Assembly (NCBI RefSeq): GCF_025384765.1 | Contig: NZ_VHLL01000002.1 | Location: 434,001 to 498,000, forward strand | From: Methanoculleus formosensis | Lineage (GTDB): Archaea > Halobacteriota > Methanomicrobia > Methanomicrobiales > Methanoculleaceae | Reading direction: 5' to 3' | DNA: 64,000 nucleotides | Part shown: in pieces, positions 51,456 to 60,083 of the stretch | Numbering within the stretch: the first letter of the stretch is position 1 | Layout of the letters: the number at the start of each line of letters is the position of its first letter | Made by a program: the position numbers and the translations under genes | The notes under the pieces: model-generated | Seen by the model: the letters and a program-made list of their open reading frames with translations, nothing else | Database searches by the model: none | Told to the model about the DNA's origin: nothing

Positions 51456-51998
51456 TCAAAAGATCAGCCTGACGAACCCCAGGGCCGCGAGCAGGAGGAA
51501 GCCGGTGACGAGGACCCATCCGAGCGTGACGAAGAAGACCGACGGAACCCTGCCCCAGCGCAGAAGCCACCCGATGACGACACTGGAGTAGAGGCCAATC
51601 ACCGGGAGCATGGGGAGGACGATGAGCGTGGCCGCCCCGTACCTGTGCAGGATCGGGTATTTCTTCATCTTCTCTTCCGTACTCTTCGTGAACCGCTGGA
51701 CCCGCTCCGACTGCTCGGCAAACGTGTCCAGGATCTCGTAGATAGCGAGGACGATCCCGACCTCCACGAGCGTCATGACGACCAGGATGAAGACAGGGTG
51801 CAGGCCGAACCCCACGCCGACGAAGACGGCGTTCGCCTGGAGGAGGAGGGTGGAGACGATCAGGGAAAAGACTCTCGCGGTCGGGACAGAGAAGAGGAGG
51901 CCGAGGAGCAGGGGTATCAGGGTGACGATGACGAACGCGATGGCTATTGCCCGAAAACCTCTCCGGACTGCGTTGATTGTATTGGAGGCGTCCATCAT
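51456..51998 (-). CDS. Small multidrug-export family membrane protein (COG2426-like)
   Basis: A 180-residue membrane protein with about five helices. Segments such as GFGLHPVFILVVMTLVEVG, YEILDTFAEQSERVQRFTKS, KKYPILHRYGAATLIVLPML and GLYSSVVIGWLLRWGRVPSV match the PF06695-type group. The transport role is only presumed from the family name. The two consecutive ATGs at 51998 and 51995 begin the coding part; GGGTAGA just upstream favours the second by spacing. The open frame upstream to 52160 is not coding. Confidence 0.8.
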   Translation of the reverse strand: MMDASNTINAVRRGFRAIAIAFVIVTLIPLLLGLLFSVPTARVFSLIVSTLLLQANAVFVGVGFGLHPVFILVVMTLVEVGIVLAIYEILDTFAEQSERVQRFTKSTEEKMKKYPILHRYGAATLIVLPMLPVIGLYSSVVIGWLLRWGRVPSVFFVTLGWVLVTGFLLLAALGFVRLIF

Positions 51999-52191
51999 TC
52001 TACCCGGATGCCGGTATGCATCCCGGTATGTCACGGGATACGCACTTTGGTATATGAAGCCTTGCCCCGGGATCTCATCGCCGCATCTCTCCAGGCACCC
52101 CTCTTTGTCAGGTGAAGCCGGGAGGATGCCGCGAATAAGATTCTGCGACGTTTCCGGCATTTATTTGTGCGGTCTGCATGATACTGTATGC

Positions 52192-52290
52192 ATGCGCCGC
52201 TTCGTGGAGGCGTTTGAGCGTTTCGCCTACATCGCGCTCATCGTATTCCTGGTTGTGCTGCTCTCCTTCTCGCTCCTCGAACTGCCTTAT
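52192..52290 (+). pseudogene. N-terminal remnant of a small membrane protein, PsiE-like
   Basis: MRRFVEAFERFAYIALIVFL followed by VVLLSFSLLEL looks like the amphipathic N-terminus and first helix of PsiE-like or DUF1622-like proteins. After LPYWARI the frame becomes antisense to the SHOCT gene, so only the first 33 or so residues are original. It was probably cut when the downstream cluster was rearranged. Confidence 0.4.
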
Positions 52291-52577
52291 TGGGCAAGGA
52301 TCTTCTGCTTCTCCTGCTGGAACTCCTCCTCCGTCAGGGCTCCCATCTGCTTCAACTCCGCGAGTTCCCTGAGTTGAGCCATCTTCTCCTCCTGGGTTAT
52401 CCCTGTCGGGGCAGGCGCCTGCTCCTCGTATGGTGCTGTCTGCTGCGCTTGCGCCGCCTTCTTCATCTCCCTCTCCCGCATCCTCTTATCGACAGCGCGG
52501 GTAGTCACGGTGGCTGTCCCCGCGACCACCGCGGTACGGGCCACAGTGCCGATAAGGCCCGGCCGGCCGCCTCTCAT
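52287..52577 (-). CDS. SHOCT-domain small protein
   Basis: A 96-residue protein. A Gly/Ala-rich hydrophobic N-terminus (GLIGTVARTAVVAGTATVTT) may insert into the membrane, followed by a charged linker. The C-terminal SHOCT domain reads EEKMAQLRELAELKQMGALT, then EEEFQQEKQKILAQ. SHOCT domains mediate oligomerisation. GGAGGTGA precedes the ATG at good distance. The start overlaps the stop of the DUF6325-like gene (ATGA), and this pair is recurrent in prokaryotes. Confidence 0.88.
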   Translation of the reverse strand: MRGGRPGLIGTVARTAVVAGTATVTTRAVDKRMREREMKKAAQAQQTAPYEEQAPAPTGITQEEKMAQLRELAELKQMGALTEEEFQQEKQKILAQ

Positions 52578-53023
52578 GGTGTCACCTCCAGGGCTTCCTG
52601 CTCTTCGGGCTTCCAGGCCACCGCGGCGTCCACCACCTCTCTCGGGATGCGTTCGCCCGCGATCAACCTTCCATTGGCGGCAAGAACAGCGTTGCGGAAC
52701 CTCGTTGCCCATACGTGCTCGAAGAGGAGCAGCGCCACGGAACTGTTCATCTCCATGACCTCGCTGATTTTTCCTATATCCTCCTCAGCGAAGAGTGTGC
52801 TCGCCTCCCGTGCGAGGGGGGCGAACGCGTCCGCCGCATCCTTCTGAAGATCGGCGAGTTCCATCACATTGACGTTGCCCTGCTCGTCTTTCCTCACGAA
52901 GACGAGATCGATGATGCGGATGACGCCTTTATCGACCACCTCGCGCAACGCCGGGACGATCTCGCCTTTGAACTGGTTTCCCGGGAACTCAATGACCATA
53001 TACTCAACCGGACCAAGGGACAT
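52574..53023 (-). CDS. DUF6325/DUF1269-like protein
   Basis: A 149-residue protein starting MSLGPVEYMVIEFPGNQFKG. This opening, with GEIVPALREVVDKGVIRIID and FVRKDEQGNV, is characteristic of the DUF6325-type family, which nearly always sits next to a SHOCT gene. C-terminal AGERIPREVVDAAV is also typical. Function is unknown; a membrane-associated stress role is sometimes suspected. The reading frame is open further upstream to 53077, but conserved sequence begins here. Confidence 0.88.
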   Translation of the reverse strand: MSLGPVEYMVIEFPGNQFKGEIVPALREVVDKGVIRIIDLVFVRKDEQGNVNVMELADLQKDAADAFAPLAREASTLFAEEDIGKISEVMEMNSSVALLLFEHVWATRFRNAVLAANGRLIAGERIPREVVDAAVAWKPEEQEALEVTP

Positions 53024-53190
53024 AGCACGCCTCCGGAGCAGGGTGCCGGTTCGACTATATAACTCGATCTGTTGCACGGTATCCGGGCCTCCCGAAACCG
53101 CCCGCCGCTCCGCTCCGGCAACCCCGCCGTACGATTCCTCTGCAGACCGCCATCAGGCGGGCATGGGCTCCGGCTCCGGTAACCGGGGCA

Positions 53191-53560
53191 CTGGATCCGT
53201 GACAGCATGAACGCGGCTGCAAGGCCGATCAGAGCAAACACCACCAGGACGACCAGCGCAAGGGCGTAGCCCATGTTCCCCTCAACAAGGCTGGAGACGA
53301 CCCGGCGCCGCTGCCGCTACCAGTGCTCCCACGCCGTAGACGAGCAGGCCTCGCCGGAAGAGGTACGTGCGGCCCAGGATATCCGTCAACTTGCTGCCGG
53401 GGATCATCAGGGCCGCCATGGTCGGCGTAAAGACGGCGATGGTCGTCTGGACGCCGCTGACGGTCGTCCCCAGGTCGGTGGCGATGTTGCTGATGGCCAC
53501 GTTCATGTTCGAGGCAGCGTAACTGCAGATGAACTGGGCCAGCGCAAGCGGCAGGAGCAC
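53191..53560 (-). pseudogene. Internally deleted MFS drug transporter
   Basis: The first part (53560-53290) encodes the start of a DHA2-type MFS transporter: LALAQFICSYAASNMNVAIS, GTTVSGVQTTIAVFTPT and GSKLTDILGRTYLFRRGLLV. The frame then shifts at about 53285 into SSLVEGNMGYALALVVLVVF with ALIGLAAAFMLSRIQ, which is the last helix of such proteins. About 350 residues between are gone, along with the frame. The remnant ends near 53191. Intact members have 12-14 helices and 450-500 residues. Confidence 0.8.
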
Positions 53561-53906
53561 ACCCTGCGGGGCTGCCGCCGGTGCCGGAGGAGCCGGATCT
53601 GCGGAGTCGGTATGCGGTGCAGGGGTTTTCCGGTACGAGGGGATACAAGAGTGTCTTTACAGAACACCCGGTTCACCGCAATGCGTTGAAATAATTATAT
53701 ATAACCCCGGTTGCTATCCGGCCCCAGAGGGTCATTCTGCCCGGAAGGAGTGCCGGGAAGTGCCTTGAAGGAGCGGTGAATGCCTGAGCGGTTCGGGATA
53801 TGAAGAGGATTCATTCTTTCGGCGAAGCAAGGTCGGTTGCACCGGAAGCAGGCTCATTTCTGGCCTTAAACGCCTCCGGCCGGTGCAGAGAGAACGGGGT
53901 CGAGCG
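53561..53906. other. Intergenic stretch with a palindromic TATA region
   Basis: 346 nt. AATTATATATAACC at 53693-53706 is a strong TATA-like element usable in either direction. No ORF with coding character was seen. Confidence 0.4.
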
Positions 53907-54338
53907 ATGAGCGGATCCGGTAAGAGGGCACCCCCAGCCTTCCACGTCATGGCAAAGCCGACCGGCGCACGGTGCAATCTCGACTGCGCCTACTGCTTCT
54001 TCTTAAAGAAGGAAGGGCTGTACCCGGAGAGCAACTTCCGGATGACCGATACGGTGATGGGGGAGTACCTCCGCCAGACCATCGAGGGGCATCACGTGCC
54101 CCATGTGACGATCGCCTGGCAGGGGGGAGAGCCGACCCTGATGGGGCTGGAGTTCTTCCGGCGGGCAGTGGAGGTGCAGAAGAAGTACGCACGGCCCAAA
54201 ACCCGTATCGAGAACACCTTCCAGACAAACGGCATCCTCCTCGACGACGAGTGGTGCCGGTTCTTCCACGACAACAACTTCCTCGTCGGCCTCTCCATGG
54301 ACGGGCCGGGGGAACTTCACGATACCTACCGGAGGTGA
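53907..54338 (+). pseudogene. Truncated anaerobic sulfatase-maturating-type radical SAM protein
   Basis: A 143-residue remnant. The radical SAM cluster motif CNLDCAYC is intact in FHVMAKPTGARCNLDCAYCF, followed by WQGGEPTLMGLEFF and ENTFQTNGILLDDEWCRFF. The sequence stops right after GLSMDGPGELHDTYRR, where intact anSMEs continue for about 230 residues with the SPASM domain and its two further Fe-S clusters. A TGATG junction joins it to a fragment of another family. The product could still fold its cluster-binding half, but catalysis on sulfatases would not be expected. Confidence 0.78.
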
Positions 54339-54709
54339 TGAATCAGGCAAGCAACCTGGCGCTGCTCACGCTGATTGTTGCACTCGTCATCGTCTACTTC
54401 CCTGAACTCGCAAGGATCTTCAGCACCGCTGCAATCCTCGCGGTGGTCACCTTCGTGACGATATCACTCGTCGTTGGCTACGTTCTCGGCGGTCCGGGTC
54501 GCGGCACGAAACGGACGCTCGCCCTCGGGACGGCACAACGCAACATCGCGGCGGCGCTGGCGGTTGCCACCTTCAACTTCACCGATCCGGATGTGATGAT
54601 CATGATCATCGTCGTAGGAGTAATCGGCCTCATACTGTTGATATTCCTCGCCGCGGAGATGGGCAAACTGGGGATGGCGGCAGCGATCGACCAGATGACA
54701 CACGATTAG
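54338..54709 (+). pseudogene. C-terminal fragment of a BASS-type Na+-dependent transporter
   Basis: 123 residues with four hydrophobic segments. ALGTAQRNIAAALAVATFNF resembles the crossover helix of bile acid:Na+ symporter (BASS) proteins, which are about 300 residues with ten helices. The first half is missing. The ATG at 54338 lies inside the stop of the radical SAM fragment, GGAGG being only 2 nt before it. A small stand-alone membrane protein cannot be excluded, but fusion of two truncated genes is the simpler reading. Confidence 0.6.
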
Positions 54710-55027
54710 GGGGGCGGACGATCGATGGGCCGGGCGGAAGCCGGTAGACCCGGTCTGCCTGCCGCCGAGGGGCCTGGGAGGTGAGGGTGCGGCCTTGCAC
54801 GCTCATCGAAAGATACATCAGCCTTCTTTCCGTCTACCCGCCGCATATGATTTGCAGATGTTGCCACTGCCACAAAGGAGGGTGAGCGGGTTCGGGAGAC
54901 CCACATGCTGGACGTGCCCTGGCGCCGGTGCATCAAGAAAGGCTCCCAATCCCGGAATATAACCGATCAGCCACCGGCAAAATGAAACCGTTAACCCGAC
55001 AGACGGCACATACAATGACATTCACCC
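54710..55027. other. Intergenic stretch, no gene seen
   Basis: 318 nt between the transporter fragment and the first cofD paralogue. It is less GC-rich toward 54950-55020. No coding frame or RNA gene was recognised. Probable promoter sequence for the cofD genes lies in the last 60 nt. Confidence 0.4.
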
Positions 55028-55936
55028 ATGATCACCTTCCTCTCGGCCGGGCCCGGGACCCTCCCGCTCATCCACGGCGCCCGGCAGGTCCTCTACGATC
55101 ACGAGATCACGGTGGTTGCGTCCACCGCCGGGAACTGCTGGGTCTCGGGGAGCCATGCCGCCCCGGAGATCGACACTGCCGTCTTCCTCTTTGCGGGCAT
55201 CCTTGACACCGGCAGGTGGTGGGGGATCAAGGGGGACACCTACGCCACCCACAACTACCTCCCGAAGGTGGCGGGCGGTGAACCCTTCGCGGTCGGCGAC
55301 CGCGCCCGGGCGGTCCAGATCGCCCGGGCAGCGCTCCTCAACGAGGGGCTGACCCTGACGGAAGCGGTCGATCTCCAGTGCCGCTCACTCAAGATCGGGG
55401 CGACCGTCCTCCCGGCGACGGACGGCGACGCCGCCCTCTTCGTCGATACCGGCACCGAACGTATCCCGCTCCTCACCTACCGGATGGCCGCCGATCCCGG
55501 GACGGAGGTGCGCGAACTCGTCCGGCCCGTCCCGCCCGCGGTCACGGACAGGGTGCGGGCGGCGATCGAGGCGAGCGACGCCGTGGTGATCGGCCCCGCG
55601 AACCCGGCGGCGAGCATCCTCCCCACCCTCGACTGCACAGGGATGCGCGACCTCCTCCGCGATACGTTCGTCGTCGCGGTCTCACCGTTCTCGGGCAGCG
55701 TCGCGCCCGGCCCAAAGGAGACCGCGCTCATGCACGCCGTCGGCGAACCCCCGACTGCGCCCGCGGTCGCCCGGTTGTATGGGGATACCGTCGACGTCTT
55801 CGTCCAGGAGATCCACGACCCCGACGACGTCCCGGGCTCGCTCCGCCTGGAGACGCGCCTTCTGCACGAGCGACAGGCGGAATCACTCGCCTGGGATATC
55901 ATGGCGGTCATACGTCACGCAGTTTCGTTAAAATAG
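55028..55936 (+). CDS. Divergent CofD paralogue
   Basis: A 302-residue protein aligned end to end with the canonical CofD encoded next. The fold is conserved ([58 protein letters not shown]). Several motif residues differ: SAGPGTLPL replaces [20 protein letters not shown] replaces [26 protein letters not shown] replaces [15 protein letters not shown], and PATDGDAALFV replaces [11 protein letters not shown]. These lie where CofD binds nucleotide and phospholactate, so the protein may use another substrate, regulate the canonical one or be inactive. The gene is intact and uses normal codons. Confidence 0.85.
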   Translation: MITFLSAGPGTLPLIHGARQVLYDHEITVVASTAGNCWVSGSHAAPEIDTAVFLFAGILDTGRWWGIKGDTYATHNYLPKVAGGEPFAVGDRARAVQIARAALLNEGLTLTEAVDLQCRSLKIGATVLPATDGDAALFVDTGTERIPLLTYRMAADPGTEVRELVRPVPPAVTDRVRAAIEASDAVVIGPANPAASILPTLDCTGMRDLLRDTFVVAVSPFSGSVAPGPKETALMHAVGEPPTAPAVARLYGDTVDVFVQEIHDPDDVPGSLRLETRLLHERQAESLAWDIMAVIRHAVSLK

Positions 55937-56002
55937 GGCGCTCGCCCCCGGCGCGTTTTGGGAAAATTCATATATCGATGCGCTTGATACGCTAACTATC
56001 CA

Positions 56003-56905
56003 ATGATAACCTTCCTCTCGGGCGGAACCGGAACCCCGAAACTCCTCCGCGGGATGCGGGAACTGCTGGACGAGCGGGAGATCGCGGTCGTCGTCAACAC
56101 GGCCGAGGACACCTGGCTCTCCGGCAACCACCTCTCGCCCGACATCGACACGGTCATGTACCTCTTTGCAGGCATCCTCGACACCAACCGGTGGTGGGGG
56201 ATCAAGGGGGACACCTACATCACCCATGACCTCCTCGCACGGCTCGGCGTCGACGAGTACATCGCCGTCGGCGATCAGGACAGGGCGATCCATGCAGCAC
56301 GGGGAGAGATGCTCAGGAACGGCATGCGGCTGACGGAGATAACCCGGACACTCTGCAACAGGCTGGGCATCCAGGCGACCGTCCTTCCGATGACCGACTC
56401 CGTCATGACGACCTATGTCAGGACGCCCCGGGGAGAGATGCACTTCCAGGAGTACTGGGTGAAGCACCGCGGAGACGTGGCGATCGACGGCGTCGTTCGG
56501 AGGTTCGACGAGCCGCCGGCCGCGACCGACGAAGTCATCAAGGCGATCGAGGGAAGCGACGCCGTGGTGATCGGGCCGAGCAACCCGGTCACGAGCATAT
56601 CCCCGATCCTGGAATGCGCCGGGGTGCGGGAGGCGCTCCGTCGGCAATGTGTCATCGCGGTCAGCCCGTTCATCGGGGATGCGCCGGTCAGCGGCCCGGC
56701 GGCGGCCTTGATGCGGGCGTTCGGAAAAGAGGCCTCGTCCGCCGGAACCTACGGTCTCTACGAGGAGTTCGTAGACGTCTTCATCCAGGACATCCGCGAC
56801 CCGGTCGGGCTTCCCGGGGCACTACGCCTCGACACCCTGATGGTCAACCGGGGCAAGAGCCTCGACCTCGCAAAGAGCATCCAGACCCTGGTCTACGGGT
56901 GCTGA
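56003..56905 (+). CDS. cofD: 2-phospho-L-lactate transferase (coenzyme F420 synthesis)
   Basis: Joins the lactyl-phosphate moiety to Fo, giving F420-0, the precursor of the methanogen hydride carrier. 300 residues, normal length. Motifs are [71 protein letters not shown] and [16 protein letters not shown], all intact. It lies 66 nt behind the divergent paralogue with its own AT-rich promoter (CATATATCGATGC near 55968-55982), so it can be expressed separately. Confidence 0.95.
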   Translation: MITFLSGGTGTPKLLRGMRELLDEREIAVVVNTAEDTWLSGNHLSPDIDTVMYLFAGILDTNRWWGIKGDTYITHDLLARLGVDEYIAVGDQDRAIHAARGEMLRNGMRLTEITRTLCNRLGIQATVLPMTDSVMTTYVRTPRGEMHFQEYWVKHRGDVAIDGVVRRFDEPPAATDEVIKAIEGSDAVVIGPSNPVTSISPILECAGVREALRRQCVIAVSPFIGDAPVSGPAAALMRAFGKEASSAGTYGLYEEFVDVFIQDIRDPVGLPGALRLDTLMVNRGKSLDLAKSIQTLVYGC

Positions 56906-56912
56906 AACCCCA

Positions 56913-57302
56913 TCATTCCTTCTTTTGTTTCCCCCGGTAGTCCTCTATCGCCGCATGGAGCGCGTCCGCCGCCAGGTTCGAGCAGTGCATCTTCTTCGGC
57001 GGCAGCCCATCGAGCTCGGTCGCGACATCGTCGCGGGTGATCGCCATGGCCTCCTCAAGCGTCTTTCCCCGGGCCATGTCGGTCACCATGCTGCTCGTTG
57101 CGATCGCCGACCCGCACCCGAACGTCCGGAATCTGACATCCTCGATGACGTCGTCCTTGACCTTGATGAAGATCTCCATGATGTCCCCGCAGACGGGGTT
57201 GCCGACCTTGCCGTAACCGTCCGGGTTCTCGATCGCCCCGACGTTGTGCGGGTTCATGAAGTGCTCCATCACCTTCTGGCTGTATCCGACCTGTTCTGCC
57301 AT
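56913..57302 (-). CDS. IscU/NifU-type Fe-S scaffold protein
   Basis: A 129-residue Fe-S cluster assembly scaffold. The three cluster-binding Cys are in VGNPVCGDIME, RTFGCGSAIATSS and KKMHCSNLAADAL. The start is MAEQVGYSQKVMEHFMNPHN at 57302; the frame is open upstream but without coding character. The usual IscS/NifS desulfurase gene is not adjacent; a TusA-like sulfur carrier lies 115 nt upstream on the same strand, a possible sulfur source. Confidence 0.94.
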   Translation of the reverse strand: MAEQVGYSQKVMEHFMNPHNVGAIENPDGYGKVGNPVCGDIMEIFIKVKDDVIEDVRFRTFGCGSAIATSSMVTDMARGKTLEEAMAITRDDVATELDGLPPKKMHCSNLAADALHAAIEDYRGKQKKE

Positions 57303-57417
57303 GATGCTACCGTCCTCTAGCGGTATAATAGCCCGCAGGCGTTTAACTGTTTCTCTGCGGCGCCGCTCGTCCGGGGTTCCACTACCCATGCCGTGCAGGA
57401 GCCCGCTCTCCGGCCGG

Positions 57418-57696
57418 TCACGTCGCTTTTGCCGCCGGAGCCGTTCCCTTACGCACGATGAAGGTCGTCACGCCGCTTGCGAGATGCTCTTCCTCGATAT
57501 TATGCCCGTTCTCAGCGGCCCACGACCTGACCGATTCGACAAGGTCGGGCCTGTCGGCCGTCACCTGCAGGACCTGACCTTTCTCGAGCACCTCCATTCC
57601 CTCCTCGATCATGAGCATGGGCGACTGGCACATGCCGATACAACTTACCGTCTTATCCGCGTACATCCGTCTCACCTCATCTTCGGAGAACCTCAT
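57418..57696 (-). CDS. TusA-like sulfur-carrier protein
   Basis: A 92-residue protein starting MRFSEDEVRRMYADKTVSCI. The CIGMCQSPMLMIEEGMEVLE segment corresponds to the CPxP-type active loop of TusA, with Cys-Gln-Ser-Pro replacing Cys-Pro-x-Pro. The second half fits the family's beta-alpha-beta fold (GQVLQVTADRPDLVESVRSW, NGHNIEEEHLASGVTTFIV). It could carry persulfide sulfur to the IscU-type protein encoded next or to tRNA modification. Without the exact CPxP motif the assignment is moderate. Confidence 0.72.
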   Translation of the reverse strand: MRFSEDEVRRMYADKTVSCIGMCQSPMLMIEEGMEVLEKGQVLQVTADRPDLVESVRSWAAENGHNIEEEHLASGVTTFIVRKGTAPAAKAT

Positions 57697-57970
57697 GGCC
57701 CCGTCATCCTTCCCGGTCACGTCCCCGACATGGGGTTGCTCCTCCCGATGCAGGGCGCGCGTGGGAATCCGGTGCCGCGACCCGGGAAAACATGCCGCTC
57801 CCGGGAGCACGGGATGCTGTCCCATCCCATATAAGCGTTCCTCCAGGGATGCGGGCGGGAGAGCGCGACAACGCTGGGTTTCCCGGGCTTCGGGAGAAGA
57901 TCAGAAGGGTTATCCGCCATCCCCCGCCACCTACCATCATTGGAGAAGGCCGATCATACGGAGGATACCG

Positions 57971-59143
57971 ATGGGATTGTGGAACCGGCTCAGAAGCAGG
58001 AAGGGGGAAGAAACGGACGCATCTGCCGATGCGGAGGAGGAAGCCCGGGTGGCGGGACTCGCTCTCTCGCTTGAGAGCGAGGATATCGTGGCCCGGTGGA
58101 GAGCGGTGCGGGCGCTCGGGGAGATCGGCGATGCCGCGGTGCTCCCGCTGATGAAAGGGCTCGGCGACGAGGACTGGTGTGTCCGGCGGGAGGCCGCCGC
58201 CGCCCTCGGCCGGGTGGGGCCGGCGGCAATCCCGCACCTCATCGGGACATTTTCGGACGCAGATGACGCCATGCGCCAGGACGCCGCTCTGGCGCTCCGG
58301 TCGATCGGGAGCCCGGCAGCGGACGCCCTGAAGGAGGCGGCACACCATGAAGATGCGGCCGTCCGTTACGGGGCGCTGGAGGCGCTCGCGGGGTTCCCGG
58401 CCACGGACGCCTATCTGGAGGCGCTCGGCGACAACGATCCCCGGGTCAGGCGGTCTGCGATCGCCGGGGTGAGGCGTACCCGGGACGGGCGCGGCATCGA
58501 GGGGCTTGCCGCCCTCCTTCGCGACCCGGACGAGCAGGTCAGGTCTCTCGCCGCCGACGCGCTTGCCGCCTTCGGCGAGGCAGCGGTCTCCTCCTGCATC
58601 GGGGCGCTCGGCGACGATGATGAGGACTTCCGGCGGCGAAGCGCAGCGGTTATCACCCGTATCGGCCTTCCGGCAACCGGCCCCCTCTTGGCCGCTCTCC
58701 GGGACGAACGGCCGCACGGCCGCCGGTGGGCTGCCCGGGTGCTCGGCGAGATCCGGTCGGAAGAGGCAATTATACCGCTCATCGAGGCGCTTGCCGACCC
58801 CGACCGCGAGGTGAGATGGCACGCCGGCGGTGCGCTCGCGGGCATCGGTACGCCGGCCGTCGGCCCGCTCGTCGAGGCTCTCGGGAACGGCGACGAAACC
58901 GCACGGCACCAGGCGATGGAGGCGCTCTGGCGGGTCGGCGAGGCGGCGGCACCTGCCCTGATCGGTCTCACCGGCGCCGGCGATGCCGGGACCCGGCGCA
59001 GGTCGGCCATCGTTCTCGGCGAGATCGGCGTTCCCGGCGCGTCCGAAGCGCTGCAACCACTTCTCCAGGACTCCGACAGGGATGTCCGGCGTGAGGCGTT
59101 CGAGGCGCTTGAGGTGATCAAGGCGCGGGGAGACCTCGCCTGA
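57971..59143 (+). CDS. HEAT-repeat (PBS lyase-like) protein, cytoplasmic
   Basis: A 390-residue protein. A charged N-terminal stretch (RLRSRKGEETDASADAEEEA) precedes eleven or twelve HEAT repeats, e.g. DIVARWRAVRALGEIGDAAV, DEDWCVRREAAAALGRVGPA, DPDEQVRSLAADALAAFGEA and DPDREVRWHAGGALAGIGTP. GGAGG lies 6-7 nt before the ATG. No membrane segment is present, unlike the HEAT protein at 34.4-35.6 kb. A protein-binding scaffold is expected; no catalytic motif is visible. Confidence 0.88.
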   Translation: MGLWNRLRSRKGEETDASADAEEEARVAGLALSLESEDIVARWRAVRALGEIGDAAVLPLMKGLGDEDWCVRREAAAALGRVGPAAIPHLIGTFSDADDAMRQDAALALRSIGSPAADALKEAAHHEDAAVRYGALEALAGFPATDAYLEALGDNDPRVRRSAIAGVRRTRDGRGIEGLAALLRDPDEQVRSLAADALAAFGEAAVSSCIGALGDDDEDFRRRSAAVITRIGLPATGPLLAALRDERPHGRRWAARVLGEIRSEEAIIPLIEALADPDREVRWHAGGALAGIGTPAVGPLVEALGNGDETARHQAMEALWRVGEAAAPALIGLTGAGDAGTRRRSAIVLGEIGVPGASEALQPLLQDSDRDVRREAFEALEVIKARGDLA

Positions 59144-59381
59144 CAGATGCGCTCTCCCCTCTTCCCGGTGACCTCCAGGAGGCTCCCGGGTTGCCGCTGG
59201 ATATGCGGCAGTCCTGGATTTCAGGGGTGGATAGACGGGATCGGGCGTAGCCGCAGTCGCCCGGAGGGCAATAAATTACCCGCGTTTTTCCGCGTAATTT
59301 CATATTTTCCAGCATCCTATCCGCCTAATGCTAAATTGGTGCGAAATTTTGCCCCTTTTTAAATTTGTGGCGGTTATAACC

Positions 59382-59398
59382 GAAAATATTAAAAAAAA
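59382..59398 (+). promoter_or_regulatory. AT-rich promoter of the arginine decarboxylase gene
   Basis: CGAAAATATTAAAAAAAAC at about 59381-59399 is a TATA/BRE-like tract. Its centre is about 28 nt before the ATG at 59420, predicting a leader of only a few nucleotides. The preceding 200 nt are unusually AT-rich and hold no gene. Confidence 0.45.
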
Positions 59399-59419
59399 CA
59401 AGCGATAAGAAGATCCCTA

Positions 59420-59962
59420 ATGTTCGTTCCGACCAAGTGTTTCTTTACGAAAGGTGTGGGGATCCACAAAGACAAGCTGGCATCGTTTGAACTGGCCCTC
59501 AGGGAGGCGGGTATCGAGAAGTACAATCTGGTCTACGTATCGAGTATCTTCCCCCCGAACTGCCAGCTGGTCTCGCCGGAGGAAGGCTTGAAGGAACTCT
59601 CCCCGGGCAGCATCGTCTACGTCGTCATGGCCCGCGCCGAGACCAATGAACCAAGCAGGCTCGCCTCCGCCGCCATCGGTCACGCGATGCCGAAGGAGAG
59701 CAACACCTACGGCTACCTCTCCGAGCACCACGCTTTCGGGGAGACGGCGGAAGTCTCGGGCGAATACGCCGAAGACCTTGCGGCGACCATGCTTGCGACG
59801 ACGCTCGGGATCGAGTTCGACCCCGACAGAGCGTGGCAGGAGCGGGAGCAGATCTACAAGGCAAGCGGCCGGATCATCAGCACGACCCATACCTGCCAGG
59901 CGGCGGAAGGGGTCATGGACGGCCGCTGGACGACGGTCATCGCCGCGGCGGTCTTCCTCTAA
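59420..59962 (+). CDS. pdaD: Pyruvoyl-dependent arginine decarboxylase
   Basis: Decarboxylates arginine to agmatine, the start of archaeal polyamine synthesis. 180 residues, normal. The proenzyme cleaves itself at the serine of [10 protein letters not shown] to form the pyruvoyl cofactor. Other conserved parts are [53 protein letters not shown] and [14 protein letters not shown]. It uses no PLP. It is monocistronic with an AT-rich promoter. Confidence 0.95.
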   Translation: MFVPTKCFFTKGVGIHKDKLASFELALREAGIEKYNLVYVSSIFPPNCQLVSPEEGLKELSPGSIVYVVMARAETNEPSRLASAAIGHAMPKESNTYGYLSEHHAFGETAEVSGEYAEDLAATMLATTLGIEFDPDRAWQEREQIYKASGRIISTTHTCQAAEGVMDGRWTTVIAAAVFL

Positions 59963-60083
59963 GATCCGCACCTTCCGGGGCGGCCGATCTCTTTTTCTGC
60001 GGCTGCCCCGCCGAACTCTTTACGGGAGCGGGAGCGCAAAGCAAAATACCTTCCGGGGCCCACACTGTATCCAGGTTTTTCAC

